Shown here: one piece after another, positions 7,745 through 11,481 of the stretch
How positions within the stretch are numbered: the stretch's first letter is position 1
How the letters are laid out: the number at the start of each line of letters is the position of its first letter
Assembly: GCA_002862965.1 (NCBI GenBank)
Contig: PKCW01000175.1
Location: 1 to 11,481, forward strand
Source of the DNA: Pseudomonadota bacterium
GTDB lineage: Bacteria; Pseudomonadota; Gammaproteobacteria; UBA5335
Length of the DNA stretch: 11,481 nucleotides
Direction: 5' to 3'
Translations under genes and position numbers: made by a program
The notes under the pieces: generated by a model
Seen by the model: only the letters and a program-made list of their open reading frames with translations
The model's database searches: none
What the model was told of the DNA's origin: nothing

Positions 7745-7763
7745 ACCATCCGGCAATCGCCGA

Positions 7764-7845
7764 TGTGACGTTTCCTCGGCCAAGCGCCTATTACCGCCGA
7801 GGTTTCGTCACAGGCTTCCCGACAACGGGACGCCGGCCATGCCGG
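7764..7845 (+). repeat. Cluster of three inverted repeats ahead of the dsbA-like gene
   Basis: The roughly 180 bases between the AbiE operator and the dsbA-like start hold no convincing gene. They contain three successive inverted repeats. The first pairs 7764-7780 with 7796-7812 (17-bp arms, 14 matches). Its only mismatches are a central TTT opposite TTT, with a 15-base loop. The second is TCCCG-ACAA-CGGGA at 7817-7830. The third is CCGGC-CAT-GCCGG at 7833-7845, followed by ATTGTTG. In a plus-strand transcript these would form a structured leader. They could be an attenuator, a terminator of incoming transcripts, or protein-binding sites. No regulatory role is shown by the sequence itself. 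Confidence 0.5.
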
Positions 7846-7925
7846 ATTGTTGAACCATGCGCGAACGCCCTCGTGCTCGACTCGGACCACGGCAACCCGC
7901 CCCGGACCCGACCACAGCGACAGCG

Positions 7926-8696
7926 ATGCGACCGACCGTTCCTTCCTCCCGCGGCGCCCGGCGCCGCCTTGTCTGGCTCGCCGCCGCCGGGGCGCTGGTG
8001 CTCCTGTTGCTGCTGGCCTGGCGCCTGTCGGGGCCATCGGCGCCCGACGCCCCGACGCCAGCGCCCATCCTGTCGGATGGCGACCAGGCGCCGGCACCGG
8101 CCCGGCCGGCCGGGCCGCCCTGGCACCACGGCGCCGCCAACGCCCGCTTCACGCTGGTCCTGTACGCCGACCTGGAGTGCCCGCACTGCAAGACCTACTT
8201 CCCCGAGGTGCTGGCCTGGATCGAGCAGCACCCGGACACCCGCCTGCAATGGCACCACCTGCCGCTACCGGCGCATGAACCAGCGGCCTCCCGGCTCGCC
8301 AGCCTGGCCGAGTGCGCCGGCGAGACCGGCGGCCCGGCCGCCTTCTGGCAGGCCGTGACCTGGATCTACCAGCACACCCGCGGCGACGGCCAGGGCCTGC
8401 CCGAGCAGGCCCGCTTTCCTGGCCAGTCCGCCGCGCTGCAACGCTGCGTGGACAGCGAGCGCGCGCTGGCGCGCGTCCAGGTCCAGGCGCGCGAAAGCAG
8501 CCGCGACGGCATCGTCGCCACGCCGACCGTGCGCATGCGCGACGAGACCACCGGCCAGTCCCTGCTGCTGCCCGGCCCGGTCGAAGCCGACGCGCTGCTG
8601 TCCGCGCTGGACCTGCTCACGTCCAACGAATCGCCGGCCTCCCCGGCCGGGACGCCCGAACTGTCCACCATCCCCGATGGCGACATGCCCAGGTAG
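7926..8696 (+). CDS. Membrane-anchored DsbA-like thiol:disulfide oxidoreductase of the conjugation module
   Basis: This 256-residue protein is a thioredoxin-fold DsbA relative that would catalyse disulfide formation or exchange in the periplasm. A basic start (SSRGARRRLVW) leads into one membrane helix at about 15-33 with no obvious cleavage site. A proline/alanine-rich linker follows. The thioredoxin domain begins near residue 74 (RFTLVLYADLECPHCKTYF), with active-site cysteines C85 and C88 in a CPHC motif. ATPT at 198-201 provides the cis-proline P200. Start choice: an ATG at 7857 opens the same frame 23 codons earlier, but those codons have much lower G/C at third positions than the rest and encode no recognisable sequence, so 7926 is preferred. 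Neither start has a clear ribosome site. It is the first gene after the AbiE interruption and precedes cysteine-rich TraU- and TraH-like proteins, its probable substrates. Confidence 0.85.
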   Translation: MRPTVPSSRGARRRLVWLAAAGALVLLLLLAWRLSGPSAPDAPTPAPILSDGDQAPAPARPAGPPWHHGAANARFTLVLYADLECPHCKTYFPEVLAWIEQHPDTRLQWHHLPLPAHEPAASRLASLAECAGETGGPAAFWQAVTWIYQHTRGDGQGLPEQARFPGQSAALQRCVDSERALARVQVQARESSRDGIVATPTVRMRDETTGQSLLLPGPVEADALLSALDLLTSNESPASPAGTPELSTIPDGDMPR

Positions 8697-8839
8697 CCGA
8701 GGTCTTCGAGGCTACGGCGCCGCGTTGCCGCGCGCCGGCCTGCCCGGTAAATCGGGACACGGCGCTGCCAGTTTGTTTGTCGTGCCCGCCCGCCGGCTGG
8801 AGTGGACTATCGCCATCACCCATCCACGGCGGTTCCAAC
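8693..8839 (+). other. Short intergenic region with weak inverted repeats
   Basis: This gap separates the DsbA-like gene from the PFL_4709 gene, the widest plus-strand gap apart from the AbiE region. GTAGCC (8693-8698, covering the DsbA-like stop codon) pairs with GGCTAC (8710-8715). CCCG (8743-8746) pairs with CGGG (8753-8756). A poor promoter-like pair, TTGCCG (8725-8730) and TAAATC (8748-8753) at 17-bp spacing, could allow a separate start for the following genes, but support is weak. GGCGG at 8828-8832 may serve as ribosome site for the next gene. I see no coding region here. Confidence 0.3.
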
Positions 8840-9280
8840 ATGCCCACTTCGTCCCTTCATTCGCCGGCGTGGCGGCGCGGCCTGATGGCCGTCGCGCTGC
8901 TCGCCGCGCTGGCCGGCGCAGCGGCCCACGCGAACGACGATCTGATCGTCGTGACCGACAGCCGCCATCCCGTCCAGGCGCCGGCCGGCGCGCGCGTCAT
9001 CCTGCTGGACCAAGCCGCGCGCATCGAGGCCGAGTTGGCCGCCGACCTGCCGAGCGATCCCGCCCGCGGCGCCGCGCTCGTCCGGCAGCGCCTCAAGGAC
9101 GGCGGCGCCCCGCTGCAGACGCGCCTCGCCACCGCCTATCAGGGTGTGGTCGACGCCTGGAGCCTCGGCGTCACCACCATCCCCGCCGTGGTCGTGGACC
9201 AGCGCTACGTGGTCTACGGCGAACCCGACGTGGCCAAGGCCGTCGCCCGCATCGACGCCCACCGCAGGAGCCGGCCATGA
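8840..9280 (+). CDS. Periplasmic conjugation protein, PFL_4709 family (DUF1525)
   Basis: This 146-residue protein matches the TIGR03757 (PFL_4709, DUF1525) family. Residues 1-31 form a signal peptide: a basic WRRG segment, a hydrophobic core, and AHA before mature NDDLIVVTDSRHPV. The mature part of about 115 residues includes VVTDSRHPVQ, a helical RIEAELAADLPSDP region and the family's closing block TTIPAVVVDQRYVVYGEPDV. That block looks like the cis-proline loop and last strand of a thioredoxin fold, as in TrbC/TraW-type proteins, but the protein contains no cysteine. It is therefore more likely a structural partner than a redox enzyme. The ATG at 8840 gives a complete signal peptide; the frame continues open upstream only as a shadow of the DsbA-like gene. 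The stop overlaps the TraU-like start in ATGA. Family is confident; the molecular role is not known. Confidence 0.87.
   Translation: MPTSSLHSPAWRRGLMAVALLAALAGAAAHANDDLIVVTDSRHPVQAPAGARVILLDQAARIEAELAADLPSDPARGAALVRQRLKDGGAPLQTRLATAYQGVVDAWSLGVTTIPAVVVDQRYVVYGEPDVAKAVARIDAHRRSRP
9266..9270 (+). promoter_or_regulatory. Ribosome binding site for the TraU-like gene
   Basis: AGGAG lies 6 bases before the ATG at 9277 and inside the preceding gene. It decides the start of the TraU-like protein, whose frame is open for another 200 codons upstream. Confidence 0.75.
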
Positions 9281-10212
9281 AGCTCTCGCGCCGCATGCGC
9301 AACGGCGCGGCCGCCGTCATGCTCGCGGCCGCCGGCTCGTCCTACGCCATCAACACCGGCACGATCGTCGCCTCGACGCTCTCGCCGGACTGCCTCGAAT
9401 ACCGCGTCGTCGGCATCTGCTACTGGCTCTACTGCACCTGGACCGGCTGCACCGTGCGCACCTCGGTGAAGGTGCGCCACTACGTTCCCGACGCCGTGGT
9501 GTCGAGCTACAGCAACACCGGCGAGAACCCGTGGACCGAAGTGCGGTTCATGAGCCCGCCCAATCCGACGGCCGAGGACGGCGGCGACGGCACCACCAAC
9601 CACGACAACGAGAACAACCTCGCCAAGTTCAAAAACGCCGACGTGATCGGCCACCCTGGGGGCCAGGTATTCAGCCAGTTCGCCAGCGCCTCCGGCTACG
9701 CCTGCGAGGGCGCGGGCACGGCCTTCATGCCGTACCTGCTGAGCACGCTCGACACGCTCGCCTGGCGCTACAACGTGCCCGAGATGGTGTACCCCGAATC
9801 GCTGATCCCGGGCCGGCGCGAGGTCGGCACTCGGACCGGCCTGAACCTGTGGGGCAACGTCTACCCGCGCGGCGGCTTCCTGCACCAGACCGACGACTAC
9901 AAGTCCAGCGCCGTCGTCGCCCAGCGCGCCGGCGACATCGTGACCCGCCGCGGGCAGATCCACGTCTACCAGTCGCTGCTGGCCGAGGCGCGCGACGGCT
10001 ACTGGCCGGCCGGCGAGCTGATGGAAAGCGACGCCAGCACCGGCAAGTGGCAGGAGCTGACGCCCACGCTCTCCAACAGCTGCGCCGTCTTCCCCCACAC
10101 CAACACCCGCGTGCAGGCCCAGCAGGGCGACTACGCCTGGGCGCTCTGGCGGCCGTACAGCTGCTGCGAGCGGCGCGGCCAGGTCTTCCTGGGCAGCACC
10201 GACTTCGACTGA
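9277..10212 (+). CDS. TraU-like conjugal transfer protein, PFL_4710 family
   Basis: This 311-residue protein belongs to the TIGR03756 (PFL_4710) family, the TraU counterpart of GI-type conjugation systems. TraU is a periplasmic protein needed for DNA transfer and mating-pair formation. A signal peptide ends near residue 24 (GSSYA before INTGTI). The mature protein has eight cysteines: C39, C48, C53 and C58 in the TraU-like block PDCLEYRVVGICYWLYCTW and just after it, then C143, C269 and the adjacent pair C296-C297 in WRPYSCCERRGQVFLG. This pattern suggests up to four disulfides and fits the DsbA-like gene two genes upstream. The start is fixed by AGGAG at 9266-9270 and by the ATGA overlap with the previous stop. 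The next gene starts 8 bases after the stop. Family identity is strong; exact function is inferred from TraU. Confidence 0.9.
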   Translation: MKLSRRMRNGAAAVMLAAAGSSYAINTGTIVASTLSPDCLEYRVVGICYWLYCTWTGCTVRTSVKVRHYVPDAVVSSYSNTGENPWTEVRFMSPPNPTAEDGGDGTTNHDNENNLAKFKNADVIGHPGGQVFSQFASASGYACEGAGTAFMPYLLSTLDTLAWRYNVPEMVYPESLIPGRREVGTRTGLNLWGNVYPRGGFLHQTDDYKSSAVVAQRAGDIVTRRGQIHVYQSLLAEARDGYWPAGELMESDASTGKWQELTPTLSNSCAVFPHTNTRVQAQQGDYAWALWRPYSCCERRGQVFLGSTDFD

Positions 10213-10220
10213 GGCACGCC

Positions 10221-11481
10221 ATGACCGCCCACATTCCCTCCCGTCCCTCCCATCGCCTGCAGATGGCCGCGCTCGTCGTCGCGCTGCTGCTGACCGGCCT
10301 CGACGTGCGCGCGCAGACCAGCGTCAACGAATACGGCGTGCAGCACCAGGGCAGCGTGATCGGCGACGACGTGCTCTACAGCATCGGCGGCGGCCGCGCC
10401 GTCTCGATGAGCGGCGCGGCCAACATGCGTTCGATCGGCGTCGGCATCGGCTGGAACAGCAACCTGATCTGCGGGGACATGTCGCTCTCGACCACGATCC
10501 AGAACCAGCTCAACGGGCTCACCAACGGCTTCCAGACCATCATGTCGTCGGTGATCCAGAACGCCACCGCCGCGGTCGCCTCGCTGCCGGCGCTGATCAT
10601 CCAGCGCGCCGACCCCGGCCTCTACAACCTGCTCACCAACGGCGTGCTGCAGGCGCGGTTGGATTTCGACCGCAGCAAGATGACCTGCCGCGCCATCGCC
10701 AACCGCATGGCGGACGCGGCCGGCGGCCAACTCGGCTGGGACCAGATCGCCGAGGGCATGGCGCTCACGCAGGCCGTCGCCAGCACCGATGCGGTGTCCG
10801 CCATCGACGAGGCCGAAGCCAACCGCGGCAACAACGGCGTGCCCTGGGTGGGCGGCAGCAACGCCGGCGGCCAGGGCCAGCGCCCGGTGCGCGTGGTCGG
10901 CGACGTGACCCGCGCCGGCTACAACCTGCTCAACGGCCGCGACGTCGCCGCCACCGGCAGCATCGACCCCGGCAGTTGCAACGGTAACCTGGCCTGCGAG
11001 ACCTGGCGCTCGCCCGACGACGCGGCCGCCTGGGCCGTGCGCGTGCTGGGCGAGCAGGAGCAGCGCACCTGCGAGTCCTGCACCAAGACGACGACCACGC
11101 CGGGCGTCGGCCTGACGCCGCTGATCCAGGAGGAGTACGAAGCCAAGCTGCAAGCGCTACAGGAACTGGTGGCCGGCAGCCGGCCGACCAGCTTCGCCAA
11201 TCTGCAGGACGCCAGCGCCGCGTCCCTGCCGATCACGCGCGGCGTGATCGAAGCGCTGCGCGACGAGCCCGACCAAGACATCCTGGCCAGGCGCCTCGCG
11301 TCGGAGGTGGCGCTGGCGAGCGTGCTGGAGAAGGCACTGCTACTGCAGCGCACGCTGTTGACCGGGCGCAAGGAGCCCAACGTCTCTGCCAACGAACTGG
11401 CGCAGAAGGCCGTCTCCCACGAGAGCGACATCCTTGACCGCGAGATCCTCAACCTGAAGACGGAGCTCGAACTGCGCCGCG
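10221..11481 (+). CDS. TraH-position conjugation protein, PFL_4711 family (3' partial)
   Basis: The frame is open from ATG 10221 to the right edge, giving 420 residues with no stop in the window. It resembles the TIGR03755 (PFL_4711) integrative conjugative element family, which I expect to be slightly longer, so only a short C-terminal piece is probably missing. A signal peptide is likely: basic PSRPSHRLQ, the hydrophobic core MAALVVALLLTG, and VRA31 before QTSVNEYG. A second ATG at 10263 would give a shorter signal. Six cysteines are visible (C84, C156, C253, C259, C284, C287), the last two in CESC. The region beyond about residue 300 is largely helical and charged, ending in EREILNLKTEL-like heptads (actual DREILNLKTELEL). 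It follows TraU and, in related elements, precedes the TraG-like gene, the place TraH holds in F systems. The TraH analogy is inference. Confidence 0.85.
   Translation, partial: MTAHIPSRPSHRLQMAALVVALLLTGLDVRAQTSVNEYGVQHQGSVIGDDVLYSIGGGRAVSMSGAANMRSIGVGIGWNSNLICGDMSLSTTIQNQLNGLTNGFQTIMSSVIQNATAAVASLPALIIQRADPGLYNLLTNGVLQARLDFDRSKMTCRAIANRMADAAGGQLGWDQIAEGMALTQAVASTDAVSAIDEAEANRGNNGVPWVGGSNAGGQGQRPVRVVGDVTRAGYNLLNGRDVAATGSIDPGSCNGNLACETWRSPDDAAAWAVRVLGEQEQRTCESCTKTTTTPGVGLTPLIQEEYEAKLQALQELVAGSRPTSFANLQDASAASLPITRGVIEALRDEPDQDILARRLASEVALASVLEKALLLQRTLLTGRKEPNVSANELAQKAVSHESDILDREILNLKTELELRR

Noticed and set aside
6203..7760. Insertion sequence or transposon carrying the AbiE genes
   Set aside because: No transposase is encoded, and I could not see matching terminal inverted repeats or a target duplication at the two borders.
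7694..7860. Possible CRISPR, attachment site or tRNA in the AT-richer gap
   Set aside because: Only inverted repeats are present. There are no regularly spaced direct repeats, no cloverleaf and no tRNA-end-like sequence.
8677..9276. N-terminal extension of the TraU-like gene to give 511 residues
   Set aside because: It shadows the PFL_4709 gene. The ATG at 9277 has AGGAG at the right distance and begins a signal peptide.

Overview
This window is a stretch of the conjugation (type IV secretion) module of an integrative and conjugative element. The element is of the GI/Tfc type, the family that includes ICEHin1056, the ICEclc/PAGI-2 group and the Pseudomonas fluorescens PFL_47xx cluster. Base composition is very GC-rich (clearly above 60%, with most third codon positions G or C). 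Family resemblance points to a high-GC gammaproteobacterium (Xanthomonadaceae or Pseudomonas relatives) or a betaproteobacterium. The exact host cannot be fixed from this sequence.

Left block, plus strand, 2-6202: five tightly packed genes in the same order as the core of F-type transfer operons. They are a VirB8/TraE-like inner-membrane protein (PFL_4703 family, 5' end outside the window), a VirB9/TraK-like periplasmic protein (PFL_4704), a VirB10/TraB-like scaffold (PFL_4705), a small TraV/VirB7-like lipoprotein (PFL_4707 type) and the large VirB4/TraC ATPase (PFL_4706). Consecutive genes overlap by 4, 11 and 20 bp, or are separated by 2 bp, so they almost certainly form one translationally coupled operon.

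Middle block, minus strand, 6225-7750: an AbiE type IV toxin-antitoxin pair (AbiEi antitoxin/repressor, then AbiEii nucleotidyltransferase toxin, overlapping by 4 bp) sits antisense inside the conjugation operon. Its promoter can be read (TTGACA, 16 bp, TACATT). It is embedded in a 15-bp inverted repeat that is a strong candidate for the AbiEi operator. Between this promoter and the next plus-strand gene is a 110-bp stretch rich in inverted repeats.

Right block, plus strand, 7926-11481: a membrane-anchored DsbA-like thiol oxidoreductase (CPHC), a small cysteine-free periplasmic PFL_4709 (DUF1525) protein, a cysteine-rich TraU-like protein (PFL_4710) and a TraH-position protein (PFL_4711) that runs off the right edge. 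These are the periplasmic mating-pair-formation proteins of the same system. The oxidoreductase probably forms the disulfides of the cysteine-rich proteins encoded after it.

Together the genes would build the envelope-spanning channel and pilus-assembly machinery that moves the element between cells, while the AbiE pair can act in phage defence or in stabilising the element. I see no wholly new system. The most distinctive part is the antisense AbiE cassette with its readable operator, close-set promoter and structured flanking region.
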